From NCBI GenBank assembly GCA_009775195.1, contig VSPF01000117.1, forward strand, positions 1-9,089: a DNA stretch of 9,089 nt. Direction: 5' to 3'. Within the stretch, counting starts at the first letter, position 1. Every line of letters begins with the position of its first letter. Below are positions 1-7,144 of this stretch, one piece after another. The notes under the pieces were generated by a model. It was not told the origin of the DNA. It did no database searches and saw nothing but the letters and a program-made list of their open reading frames with translations. The stretch comes from Muribaculaceae bacterium. Its GTDB lineage: Bacteria; Bacteroidota; Bacteroidia; Bacteroidales; Muribaculaceae. Both the position numbers and the translations under genes were made by a program.

Positions 1-22
1 CAATAATGGCGGGGTTAACCAC

Positions 23-53
23 AAAAGCGTCGTCTCCGACGACTTTTCTTTTT
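23..53. terminator. Probable bidirectional rho-independent terminator
   Basis: A GTCGTC/GACGAC stem (29-34 and 38-43) with a 3-base loop is followed on the plus strand by TTTTCTTTTT. It is preceded by AAAA at 23-26, so on the minus strand the stem is followed by GC and then TTTT. It lies about 50 bases past the stop of the minus-strand prs gene. It could end both that operon and a plus-strand gene lying left of the window. The plus-strand T-tract is the stronger. No transcript evidence is available. Confidence 0.6.
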
Positions 54-69
54 GATACACCCTCTTTAC

Positions 70-99
70 TTTCAACTTTTCGCAGGCGAAAAGTTGAAA
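70..99. repeat. Perfect palindromic hairpin downstream of prs
   Basis: TTTCAACTTTTCG (70-82) and CGAAAAGTTGAAA (87-99) are perfect inverted complements around a CAGG loop, giving a 13-bp stem. The structure begins four bases past the prs stop codon. It has no clean T-tract on the minus strand and only an AT-rich stretch (caattatttta) on the plus strand. A 3'-end stabilising stem or an auxiliary terminator are the likeliest roles. An intergenic repeat unit is possible, but no second copy was seen in this window. Confidence 0.55.
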
Positions 100-102
100 C
101 AA

Positions 103-1047
103 TTATTTTATCAAATACTGCGACGAAATCGACTCATTGCAGTGTACGCGGCGTATTGTGTCGGCAAACAGCCTTGCAACCGACAGGATGGTACACTTGG
201 GGCAGTCTTTGGTAAAGGGTATCGAGTTTGTAAAAATCATCTCGGTCAGGGCCGAGTCATTAACCCTCTGGGTTGCAGGGTCACTCATGATGGCATGAGA
301 AGCAAGGGCACGCACGCTCTTGGCACCGTTTTCCATCATCAGGTCTGCAGCCTTGGTAATTGTGCCGGCAGTATCGACCATATCGTCGACAAGGATTACA
401 TTTTTATCCTTGACATCACCAATCACAGTCATCTTTTCTACCACATTAGCCTTTGCGCGCTGCTTGTGGCAGAGCACCAGGGGCACATCGAGGTATTTGG
501 CATAGCTGTTGGCTCGTTTTGCGCCGCCGACATCGGGAGTGGCTATTACCATATCCTTGAGGTTTAGGCTCTGGATATAAGGGATAAATACCGACGAGGC
601 ATAGAGGTGGTCGAGGGGTATGTTGAAGAAGCCCTGGATTTGGTCGGCATGGAGGTCCATGGTAATCACACGGTTAGCACCGGCAGTGACAAGGAGGTCC
701 GACACAAGTTTTGCGGCAATCGACACACGAGGTTTGTCCTTGCGGTCCTGACGCGCCCAGCCGAAATAGGGCAGCACGGCAATGACAGAATGGGCCGACG
801 CACGCTTGGCCGCATCTATCATCAGCAACAGCTCCATGAGGTTGTCGCAGTTGGGGAATGTGCTCTGCACGATATACACGTCGCAACCACGGACGGTTTC
901 TTCGTACGACACTTCGAACTCGCCGTCGGCGAAATGTTCGATTTTCATCTTGCCCAGCTCTACGCCGAGTTCTTTGCAGATTTCCTCGGCCATGTATTGC
1001 GATTTTGTGCCGGCGAAAATCTTAAAGGGGTGAAGGCTTGAATCCAT
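103..1047 (-). CDS. prs: Ribose-phosphate pyrophosphokinase (PRPP synthetase)
   Basis: This cytoplasmic enzyme transfers pyrophosphate from ATP to ribose 5-phosphate, giving PRPP for purine, pyrimidine, NAD, histidine and tryptophan synthesis. The 314-residue protein has the usual class I length. Visible motifs are FADGE (39-43), the RQDRK ATP-binding loop (99-103), the signature DLHADQIQGFF (131-141), the HKQR segment with the expected catalytic-loop lysine (K195), and the PRPP-binding loop VILVDDMVDTAGTI (217-230). The ATG at 1047 is the only start giving the full N-terminus. No clear Shine-Dalgarno sequence precedes it. The gene lies 29 bases after the GH13 stop, and I see no Bacteroidetes promoter in that gap, so read-through from the upstream genes is likely. 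The segment after K195 reads QRAKAN rather than the RRPRPN of Bacillus subtilis Prs, an ordinary variation. Confidence 0.97.
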   Translation of the reverse strand: MDSSLHPFKIFAGTKSQYMAEEICKELGVELGKMKIEHFADGEFEVSYEETVRGCDVYIVQSTFPNCDNLMELLLMIDAAKRASAHSVIAVLPYFGWARQDRKDKPRVSIAAKLVSDLLVTAGANRVITMDLHADQIQGFFNIPLDHLYASSVFIPYIQSLNLKDMVIATPDVGGAKRANSYAKYLDVPLVLCHKQRAKANVVEKMTVIGDVKDKNVILVDDMVDTAGTITKAADLMMENGAKSVRALASHAIMSDPATQRVNDSALTEMIFTNSIPFTKDCPKCTILSVARLFADTIRRVHCNESISSQYLIK

Positions 1048-1076
1048 TGGGATAGAATATGATGTTGATTTCAGGT

Positions 1077-2894
1077 CTATTTCTTGTTTTTCTTATATGT
1101 ATTGGCCGGAGTGGGTGCCTTAGGCTCCTTCTTGCTCTTCGAGGCTTTGTCCTGCTTCGAAGCCTTGGGGGTCGGGCGCTGTGCGGCACCGCGCAGAGGC
1201 TCGATATGCTCTCGCGAGATTTTCCATACCACGGCACCGTGGGCCGGCACGCTCAGAAGCATCGGCTCGGTGGCACTGAGGGTCTTGGCCTCGGTCTTGC
1301 CGCTGAGCAGCTCTACAGCCTCGGGGTCGATACCTTGCACCAGGTCGAGGGTCTGGAAGGCATGGGTGGGTATATTGAGGGCGATATCGCTGTCGGTGTC
1401 GCCAAAGTTGGCAACTATCACCAACAGGTCGTCGCCTTTGTGGCGCAAGAAGGCAAAATGACGGTGAGGGTTGAGGCCGGGATTTTCGAGATTGACATAC
1501 ATCAGGTCGAAGAAGTCGCCATCGGCAATGGCAGGCTCTGAATTGGCCAGGGTAAGTATGCGTGCATATTTACGGCGCAGCTCCTCTTCCTGCGGCGTCA
1601 GTTTGCCACGGCAGGTGCCATTGTCGAGCCAACGACGCACCGACGCAAGGCTCCAGTAGTCAAAAATCGTCGTGCGTCCGTCGTGGCCGCTATAACCCTC
1701 GCTGTCGGTGCCCGGTTCGCCCAATTCCTGGCCGAAGTAAATCATCATCGGACCCTTGTTGATAAATGTGCTGACCACCAGCGACGGCAGCACCCGCTTT
1801 GCATCTCCGGCATAGAAGGGCGATGCAAACCGCTGCTCGTCGTGGTTCTCGAGGAAGTTGAGCATATTGGGACCTATACCCTCTACGGCCTGCCAGCAAC
1901 CGGTAATCTTGGCTGCCGATGTATTGTGGGTCTCTACGGCGCGGAGAGTGTCGTAGAGGTTGACCTTGTCGTAGAGATAGTCGAAGCCGCCATATTCGAT
2001 AAAGGGCCTGTAGAGGCCGATATCGTAGATTTCGGCTATAAAAATGATGTCGGGATAGTGTTGGCGCACCTGGGGTATGGCCCAGTGCCAGAACTCAAGC
2101 GGCACCATGTGTACCATGTCGCAACGGAAACCGTCGATACCCTTCGAGGCCCAGTAGCGCAGTATATGCAGCATCTTGAGCCACGTGTCGGGTATGGGGT
2201 CGAAATGCCTCGTACCGTCGCCGTAGTCTACACCATAATTAAGTTTTACCGTGTCGTACCAGTCATTTACGCCCGGAAAGGCCGTGAAGCAGTCGTTGCC
2301 CGAAGCCTTGGCCGGGAACTCGACGTAGGCATCGGCACCGCTGCCGAGGTCTACGCTCGGCGAAAACTGCTGCCACGTGATATAGTAGAAATTATTGTCA
2401 GGCGCAAAAAACATCTCGTGATTGTCACCCTTGCCGAAATCTTCGATTCCGGCGGGGCGCACATCCGAGGCGTACTGACGGCCCACATGGTTTGGCACAA
2501 AGTCAATTATAACCTTCATGCCGGCATCGTGCGTACGCCTTACTAGGGCCTCGAACTCATCCATGCGGCGCGGCACGTTGACAGCCAGGTCGGGGTCGAT
2601 GTCGTAATAGTCGGTGATGGCATAGGGGCTGCCGGCATGGCCCTTGACGACATGGGGGTTATGACGCGGTATCCCGTAGGCCGTATAATCGGCATCATGG
2701 GCATGCTCGAGCACGCCCGTATACCACACATGGGTCACACCGAGACTGCGAATCGAGTCGAGCACCGTGGCCGTGATGTCGTTGAGTTTGCCCGAACCGT
2801 TGCGGTCGATAGTACCGTTTACGACAGGGGCTTCGCAATAGTTGGCAAACAGGCGCGGAAGTAATTGATAGATAATAGGCTTTACGTGAGTCAT
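1077..2894 (-). CDS. GH13 alpha-amylase-family glycoside hydrolase, cytoplasmic, with Lys-rich tail
   Basis: A 605-residue enzyme with the four GH13 regions: DFVPNH (131-136), GFRCDMVH (255-262, nucleophile D259), the FIAEIYD region (acid/base E288) and FLENHDE (347-353, transition-state stabiliser D352). A TIM barrel with inserted domain B spans about 1-420; a beta-rich C-terminal domain runs to about 560. No signal peptide is seen, so it probably acts inside the cell on alpha-1,4-glucans such as maltodextrin or glycogen; exact specificity cannot be read. Residues about 570-605 form a Lys/Pro/Ala-rich low-complexity tail. The ATG at 2894 is preferred over one at 2924: it overlaps the patatin stop as ATGA and has AAGGAA seven bases upstream. 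Translation is probably coupled to the patatin gene. Confidence 0.93.
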   Translation of the reverse strand: MTHVKPIIYQLLPRLFANYCEAPVVNGTIDRNGSGKLNDITATVLDSIRSLGVTHVWYTGVLEHAHDADYTAYGIPRHNPHVVKGHAGSPYAITDYYDIDPDLAVNVPRRMDEFEALVRRTHDAGMKVIIDFVPNHVGRQYASDVRPAGIEDFGKGDNHEMFFAPDNNFYYITWQQFSPSVDLGSGADAYVEFPAKASGNDCFTAFPGVNDWYDTVKLNYGVDYGDGTRHFDPIPDTWLKMLHILRYWASKGIDGFRCDMVHMVPLEFWHWAIPQVRQHYPDIIFIAEIYDIGLYRPFIEYGGFDYLYDKVNLYDTLRAVETHNTSAAKITGCWQAVEGIGPNMLNFLENHDEQRFASPFYAGDAKRVLPSLVVSTFINKGPMMIYFGQELGEPGTDSEGYSGHDGRTTIFDYWSLASVRRWLDNGTCRGKLTPQEEELRRKYARILTLANSEPAIADGDFFDLMYVNLENPGLNPHRHFAFLRHKGDDLLVIVANFGDTDSDIALNIPTHAFQTLDLVQGIDPEAVELLSGKTEAKTLSATEPMLLSVPAHGAVVWKISREHIEPLRGAAQRPTPKASKQDKASKSKKEPKAPTPANTYKKNKK

Positions 2895-3730
2895 TTCGTT
2901 GTTCCTTGTGGTGCCGGATTCCACATCCCGGCGTTTTTGAGAGCTTTGCGCGTGTGCATATATCCGCTCACTACCAGCTCTTTTATTTTACTGAGGTCAA
3001 AGACGGCATAATCGGCAATCTCGGGCGTCTGTATCGACAAATCGCACAGGGCCATATCTTCGGCCTGGTTGGCCTTGGCCATGAGGTTGTAGGTGCGGTA
3101 GGCTACTTCGATAATCGAACTATAGCTGTCTTTTTTTGCCAGCGGGCTTACATTGATGCCTATCAGCGTGTCGCATTTGTCACGCAGAGCCCAGGCCGGC
3201 AAGTTGCGCAGTACGCCGCCGTCGACATAATGCACACCGTCAATCTGCACCGGAGGAAAGATGATGGGGATGGAGCACGAGGCTATCATTCGAGGGCCGA
3301 TTTCGCCGCTATCGAAAATGTGCGGCCGGGCATTGTCGAGGTCTGACGCGCCTATAAAGGTGGGTATGTCGAGGTCTTCGATATTGCGCTTGTTGCCAAT
3401 CGCATTTTGGATAAAGTGCATAAACTTCTCTATTTTGAAAAGTCCGCCTTTGCCCCAGCTCAGTTCCACAAAGTCGCGGAAGCCCTGGCCACTGAACAAA
3501 TCGGCCATTTCGAGGGGCTTGACACCGGCGGCATAAAGCACCGCCACCACCGACCCGGCACTGACACCGGCAATGGCATCGGGCTTCAACCCGGCCTCTT
3601 CTATGGCCATCAAGGCCCCGGCGTGGGCAAATCCGCGCGCGCCGCCACCGCTGAGCGCAACACCTAATTTATACGGGTGTCGCTCAACTGTTTCAGTTTC
3701 AGCACTTGACGTTTTCTTAAAAAAAGACAT
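2891..3730 (-). CDS. Patatin-like phospholipase (RssA/NTE-type)
   Basis: A 279-residue patatin-family hydrolase, expected to cleave acyl esters of lipids with a Ser-Asp dyad. The oxyanion-hole motif GGGARGF is at 28-34, the nucleophile elbow GVSAGS at 55-60 (S57), and the catalytic Asp in DGG at 170-172 (D170). All are intact, so it should be active. No signal peptide is visible; the first 20 residues are polar and basic, which fits a cytoplasmic protein like small bacterial RssA-type patatins. The C-terminal region (about 205-279) is helical and not diagnostic. It is the first gene of the patatin-GH13-prs operon, with its own upstream promoter and only a weak purine-rich stretch (GAGAAAG) before the ATG. 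The natural lipid substrate is unknown. Confidence 0.93.
   Translation of the reverse strand: MSFFKKTSSAETETVERHPYKLGVALSGGGARGFAHAGALMAIEEAGLKPDAIAGVSAGSVVAVLYAAGVKPLEMADLFSGQGFRDFVELSWGKGGLFKIEKFMHFIQNAIGNKRNIEDLDIPTFIGASDLDNARPHIFDSGEIGPRMIASCSIPIIFPPVQIDGVHYVDGGVLRNLPAWALRDKCDTLIGINVSPLAKKDSYSSIIEVAYRTYNLMAKANQAEDMALCDLSIQTPEIADYAVFDLSKIKELVVSGYMHTRKALKNAGMWNPAPQGTTK
2902..2907 (-). promoter_or_regulatory. Ribosome binding site of the GH13 gene
   Basis: AAGGAA on the minus strand lies seven bases before the ATG at 2894. It is one of the few recognisable Shine-Dalgarno sequences here. It supports the internal start over the upstream ATG at 2924, which would add ten residues and overlap the patatin gene by 34 bases. 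Confidence 0.6.
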
Positions 3731-3755
3731 AGCTTTCTCGAGCTCTTTACGACTG

Positions 3756-3787
3756 CAAAATTAGCGAGAAAAATCGTAACCGTCAAT
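3756..3787 (-). promoter_or_regulatory. Bacteroidetes-type promoter of the patatin-GH13-prs operon
   Basis: On the minus strand a -33-like ATTG (3784-3787) is separated by exactly 20 bases from a -7 element TAATTTTG (3756-3763), matching the TAnnTTTG consensus of the Bacteroidetes primary sigma factor. Transcription should start near 3749-3751, giving a leader of about 20 bases before the ATG at 3730. The core TGCAAAATTAGC (plus-strand reading) occurs identically in the nth promoter. Confidence 0.7.
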
Positions 3788-3854
3788 TTTTCAGACTAAA
3801 TTATTAATCTTACTTTCGCTAACCCACCTGGCAAAGCCTTGCTGAAATAATGAC

Positions 3855-3911
3855 ACATAAGCACAAAAAGACAAAAACAACAAAAAATTTTTGTCACTTT
3901 TGCCTTTATGT
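3855..3911 (-). terminator. Probable terminator hairpin of the nth-rsmD operon
   Basis: An imperfect inverted repeat pairs 3855-3877 with 3888-3911. Its perfect inner core is GACAAAAA/TTTTTGTC (3870-3877 and 3888-3895) and its outer ends are ACATAA/TTATGT. Read on the minus strand, past the rsmD stop at 3949, the descending arm is very U-rich (TTTTTTGTTGTTTTTGTCTTTTTG). That suits transcription termination, although the stem is AT-rich and weaker than a classical GC stem. Confidence 0.45.
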
Positions 3912-3948
3912 CTTTATGTTTCCTCCCATCCTCAACTGAGCAGGCTGT

Positions 3949-4488
3949 TCACTCCCCGACTACGAATATCGAGAAGTTGACCGAACCGTAGGAGCGGTGC
4001 TCGCGGAAGCCGGGGAGCGAAGAGAAGTCGTGGCTCTTGTTGTGCTCAATGATGACGAGCGTGCCGGGCTTTACGAGGGCCGAGCCCAAAATCATGCCGG
4101 GGATATCGGCAAAACCGGGCATATCGTAGGGAGGGTCGGCCCACACTACGTCGTAGGCCCTCGGGGCCGAGGCAATGTAGCGCAGTGCGTCGCCACGCAC
4201 AAGCAGCAGGTTCTTGTCACCAAGCTCGTCGGCCACTTTTTGTATAAACCGCTGCTGCGTCGCAGCCTTCTCGACAGCGGTCACAGTGCGACAGCCACGC
4301 GAGAGGAACTCGAAGCTCACCGCGCCCGTGCCGGCAAAGAGGTCGAGGGCGTCAAGACCGTCGAGGTCGACGTAGTTCTCGATTACGTTAAATATATTTT
4401 CGCGGGCAAAGTCGGTTGTCGGCCTCGCGGTGATGTTTTTGGGCACGTCGAACCGGCGGCGCCCATACTTGCCTCGTATTATTCGCAT
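3949..4488 (-). CDS. rsmD: 16S rRNA (guanine-N2)-methyltransferase RsmD
   Basis: A 179-residue SAM-dependent methyltransferase of the family that methylates N2 of G966 (Escherichia coli numbering) in 16S rRNA during 30S assembly. The N-terminus MRIIRGKYGRR is typical. The SAM-binding motif DLFAGTG is at 49-55, followed by an acidic residue in AVEKAA (E73), and the catalytic motif DPPY is at 118-121. The length matches the family (about 180-200). An open frame extends in phase upstream to 4941, but residues encoded there do not resemble RsmD and overlap the DUF3822 gene in another frame, so the ATG at 4488 is chosen. It overlaps the end of the DUF3822 gene by ten bases, with no clear ribosome binding site, so coupled translation is likely. 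Confidence 0.95.
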   Translation of the reverse strand: MRIIRGKYGRRRFDVPKNITARPTTDFARENIFNVIENYVDLDGLDALDLFAGTGAVSFEFLSRGCRTVTAVEKAATQQRFIQKVADELGDKNLLLVRGDALRYIASAPRAYDVVWADPPYDMPGFADIPGMILGSALVKPGTLVIIEHNKSHDFSSLPGFREHRSYGSVNFSIFVVGE

Positions 4489-5306
4489 AGTGGTAAAATT
4501 ATCAAAGGGAACGGGGCCTTGAAGGCCTCCTTGCCGGCGCGGAGTGCCGCCGAGGGGAATATCATCGGCATCACGTGGCGCACATAGCGCGACAACAGGG
4601 GTGTCACGGCGTGGCGTAGCGCCCCGTCGCCGCATAGCAGCATCTCGTCGTTCTCGGCATCGAAACCGGCGACCTTGGCACAGGCGAGGGCGTAGTACAG
4701 CACGTCGGTATCGCTTTCCCATTGCTTCGACGTAGCCATGGCCAAGCGTCCGCCGGCATCGTAAGCCGCGATATCGACACGGCGTGGCGTGCCGTCGGTA
4801 ATATGCACAAAGACCTTCGCCCGATTGCTCATTCCGTCCTGACGGCCGAAATATTTCAACAGCAACGACACCACATGGCGCGCCGGGGCGTTGCGGAAGG
4901 TTCGCGCCATAAACTGCCGCGCATCCTCGGGCATGGTCCAAACCACGCCCACACCCGACGCGGGGGCATCGGCCGTGACTGCCGGAGGCTCCTTGCCCCC
5001 ATATCCGATTTGTGTAATCTCGCCGATGGTAGCCGCATCAATGCCGAGACCTTCGGGCACGACGGTATAGGCATCGGTATCGACGAGCATGTCGATGCGC
5101 CCGAAGTCGGAAAGCAGCTCGGGATTAGCGTAGACAACTTCCTCGAGCGCACGGTGCAGGGGCAACGACGCATCGAGTGGCAGGCGGCGGTAAATCAGCG
5201 ACGCATCGGCCACTGTCGAAGTCATGACGGCATGAAGCATGCCCGGCGACACCTCGAGGGCGAGGCGCCACAGACGCGGATTGTCAATCGTAGGCTGCTC
5301 CATCAT
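4479..5306 (-). CDS. DUF3822 family protein
   Basis: A 275-residue protein that I assign to DUF3822, a Bacteroidetes family of unknown function. Support comes from position directly upstream of rsmD, the length, and the N-terminal pattern (LWRLALEVSPGMLHAVM near 12-28, RLPLDASLPLHRALEEVVYANPELL near 40-64). There is no signal peptide or membrane segment, so it is probably cytoplasmic. No catalytic motif is recognisable. The gene starts ATGATG: the first ATG (5306) overlaps the GtrA stop as ATGA and is used here, the second would shorten it by one residue. Its 3' end overlaps rsmD by ten bases. The conserved pairing with rsmD hints at a link to ribosome maturation, but that is only inference. 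Confidence 0.75.
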   Translation of the reverse strand: MMEQPTIDNPRLWRLALEVSPGMLHAVMTSTVADASLIYRRLPLDASLPLHRALEEVVYANPELLSDFGRIDMLVDTDAYTVVPEGLGIDAATIGEITQIGYGGKEPPAVTADAPASGVGVVWTMPEDARQFMARTFRNAPARHVVSLLLKYFGRQDGMSNRAKVFVHITDGTPRRVDIAAYDAGGRLAMATSKQWESDTDVLYYALACAKVAGFDAENDEMLLCGDGALRHAVTPLLSRYVRHVMPMIFPSAALRAGKEAFKAPFPLIILPLCE

Positions 5307-5764
5307 CGTGCCGTAAAAGTTACCATGCGGTTATACACAAAATTGGCAAGGGTATAGACCACGTTGCCCAGCAGCGTGGCTATGCCGTAGCCCGACAGGA
5401 CTATGCCTAACACGCGGAAATCATAACCGCCGTACGCGCTCGTAAGCATCCATACCACCCACAGCTGCAGGGCATAGCATACGAAGAAACCGCATACAAA
5501 CTTCAACGCCTCGCGGCCATAATTGCCGTGGCTGTGAAACACCCACTGGCGGTTACACAAAAATGAATTGACCACGCCGCAGATATACCCCAGGGCGTTG
5601 CTCACATATAGGTTCCATCCCAGGAGGGACTTGCACATATATATCACCCCGAGCGTGACAAGGGTATTGAGCACGCCCACGAGGCAGTACTTTATGAATT
5701 GTATTATCTTTTCGTATCGCGCGGCCAGTTCGCGATAGCGGCGAGAGTGTCGGTGTCGGGTCAT
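5303..5764 (-). CDS. GtrA family membrane protein
   Basis: A 153-residue integral membrane protein of the GtrA/DPMS3-like family. Members are proposed to help move or position polyprenyl-linked sugars across the inner membrane for cell-surface polysaccharide modification. Four hydrophobic segments are visible at about 21-42, 51-72, 86-108 and 118-143. The family-typical pattern is FIKYCLVGVLNTLVTLG in the first segment and CNRQWVF after the second. A basic N-terminus (MTRHRHSRR) fits a cytoplasmic start. The ATG at 5764 overlaps the TRIC stop as ATGA and is preferred over in-frame extension to 5944, which would add residues not seen in the family. No glycosyltransferase gene is next to it, which is unusual for classical gtr clusters, so the partner must be encoded elsewhere. 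Confidence 0.88.
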   Translation of the reverse strand: MTRHRHSRRYRELAARYEKIIQFIKYCLVGVLNTLVTLGVIYMCKSLLGWNLYVSNALGYICGVVNSFLCNRQWVFHSHGNYGREALKFVCGFFVCYALQLWVVWMLTSAYGGYDFRVLGIVLSGYGIATLLGNVVYTLANFVYNRMVTFTAR

Positions 5765-6411
5765 GGTTGGTTGTCTTGGGGTAAATCTTTGGGGTCGACC
5801 TTGAGTATGGGCAGCGACCAGTGATAATGAACAGCGGCAACGCGCAGACCTATTACCATGGCAGCGCACGATACCTGGGCAAGCACCGGAGTGGCAGCAG
5901 GAATAAGTGTCACAAGCCAATAGACCAGGCCACCGGCCAGACACGCCGTGGCGTAGATATCCTTGCGGAAGAAAAGGGGCTCGTCATTGATAAGTATGTC
6001 GCGTGTCACCCCGCCGAACGAGCCGGTGATTATACCCATCACGATTGCCACCCACGACGGGAAACCGGCGGCATAGCTCTTCTCGATGCCTACGACCACA
6101 AAGAGAGCCAGACCGATGGCGTCGAAGATAAACAATGTGCGCATGCCGCCAACGAGGAAACGCCTGAATATGATTACTATGACCAGCGACAGGAAGGTCA
6201 CGGCAAGGTACATCCACGACTGCATCCAGAAGACAGGTATAGCCAGCAGCAAGTCGCGGAGCGTGCCGCCGCCAATCGCCGTGACAAGGCCCACGACGTA
6301 GGCCCCGAACCAGTCGAAATTTTTCGCGGCGGCGAGGCGTATGCCCGAGATGGCAAAGGCAATTGTGCCGAGTACCTCTATTATAAATATGAAGAGATTG
6401 TCTTCAGTCAT
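5761..6411 (-). CDS. Trimeric intracellular cation channel (TRIC/UPF0126, YicG-like) protein
   Basis: A 216-residue polytopic inner-membrane protein with about seven hydrophobic segments. It shows the duplicated architecture of the UPF0126 family: a first half with GTIAFAISGIRLAAAK (15-30) and GGGTLRD (47-53), and a second half with FDAIGLALFVVVGIEKS (96-112) and GGVTRD (133-138). Prokaryotic homologues of the TRIC channels form trimers with a monovalent-cation pore in each subunit; YicG itself has also been linked to glycine import in E. coli, so the substrate here is uncertain. The ATG at 6411 overlaps the end of nth by eight bases, and the stop overlaps the GtrA start as ATGA. The C-terminus ends in a short soluble proline-containing tail. 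Confidence 0.93.
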   Translation of the reverse strand: MTEDNLFIFIIEVLGTIAFAISGIRLAAAKNFDWFGAYVVGLVTAIGGGTLRDLLLAIPVFWMQSWMYLAVTFLSLVIVIIFRRFLVGGMRTLFIFDAIGLALFVVVGIEKSYAAGFPSWVAIVMGIITGSFGGVTRDILINDEPLFFRKDIYATACLAGGLVYWLVTLIPAATPVLAQVSCAAMVIGLRVAAVHYHWSLPILKVDPKDLPQDNQP

Positions 6412-7123
6412 CGGCTTTGTCTGATATTTCTACACCATGCCTGGCAGCATCGGCCTTTATGCCGGCATCTATACGCGCCTCACGGGCAAGTTCTTTTTCG
6501 TGGTAACGGCACACGTCGGCAAGGAAGCAGCCCTCGCACATTGGCTTGCGCGCCTTGCACACATAGCGCCCGTGCAAGATTAGCCAGTGATGGGCGTGCC
6601 TCACGAGCTCTTCGGGTATGTTTGCAGTGAGCTTTTCCTCGGTGGCGCGCGGTGTACGGCTGCGCGTGGTCAGCCCAAGGCGCTCGGCTACGCGGAACAC
6701 ATGCGTGTCGACCGCCATGGCCGGGCGGCTGTAGACGACCGACAATATCACGTTTGCAGTCTTGCGCCCCACGCCCGGCAGCGTGAGCAGGCTGTCGATA
6801 TCGTCGGGCACCTGGCCGTCGTAGTCGTCGACCAGCTTGCGGGCCATGCCCATGAGCGACTTGGTCTTGTTGTTGGGATACGAGCACGATTTTATCAGCC
6901 CGTATACGTCGTCGGGCGAGGCTGCAGCAAGGTCGGCCGGGGTGGGATAAGCCTCGAAGAGGGCCGGTGTAATCATATTGACACGCTTGTCGGTGCACTG
7001 GGCCGACAAAATCACCGCCACCAGCAGTTGGTAGGGGCTGTCGTAGTGCAGCTCGGTCTGCGGCGAAGGCATCTCGGCCTCAAATCGCTCTAATATGGCT
7101 TGATAGCGCTCTTTCTGCTTCAT
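6404..7123 (-). CDS. nth: Endonuclease III (DNA glycosylase/AP lyase)
   Basis: A 239-residue base-excision-repair enzyme that removes oxidised pyrimidines and cleaves the abasic site. The helix-hairpin-helix LPGVGRKTANVIL is at 115-127 with catalytic Lys K121; the catalytic Asp is D139 in VDTHV. A [4Fe-4S] cluster motif C-X6-C-X2-C-X5-C sits at C189, C196, C199 and C205. All key residues match E. coli Nth. About 34 residues follow the last cysteine, against about 8 in E. coli: a charged tail. An alternative TTG at 7156 is rejected because the -7 promoter element lies downstream of it. GAGGAA directly abuts the ATG, too close for a normal Shine-Dalgarno. It is the first gene of the nth-TRIC-gtrA-DUF3822-rsmD operon. 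Confidence 0.96.
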   Translation of the reverse strand: MKQKERYQAILERFEAEMPSPQTELHYDSPYQLLVAVILSAQCTDKRVNMITPALFEAYPTPADLAAASPDDVYGLIKSCSYPNNKTKSLMGMARKLVDDYDGQVPDDIDSLLTLPGVGRKTANVILSVVYSRPAMAVDTHVFRVAERLGLTTRSRTPRATEEKLTANIPEELVRHAHHWLILHGRYVCKARKPMCEGCFLADVCRYHEKELAREARIDAGIKADAARHGVEISDKADD

Positions 7124-7144
7124 TTCCTCGATTGATTGATATTG

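Larger units (their letters stand above)
3731..3948. other. Non-coding region between the two minus-strand operons
   Basis: This 218-base stretch is more AT-rich than the genes around it. It holds the promoter at 3756-3787 on the right flank of the patatin gene and a long imperfect inverted repeat at 3855-3911. Just left of the rsmD stop it has a tandem copy of CTTTATGT (3904-3911 and 3912-3919). I see no small open reading frame with a convincing start, and no tRNA or riboswitch. Confidence 0.6.

Noticed and set aside
1..102. A possible tRNA or small RNA gene left of prs
   Set aside because: The two hairpins do not form a cloverleaf, there is no CCA-ready acceptor stem, and no Bacteroidetes promoter is seen; terminator-like structures explain them.
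1683..2546. A 287-codon plus-strand open frame
   Set aside because: It lies wholly opposite the GH13 gene, whose four catalytic regions are intact. The frame shows no recognisable family and reflects the codon bias of the true gene.
4489..4941. Upstream in-phase extension of rsmD to a 330-residue protein
   Set aside because: The added residues are Arg-rich, unlike RsmD, and fall opposite in frame to the DUF3822 gene. The family begins at the MRIIRGKYG start.
5765..5944. Upstream in-phase extension of the GtrA gene
   Set aside because: It would overlap the TRIC gene by 180 bases. The ATG at 5764 gives an ATGA overlap and the normal GtrA length.
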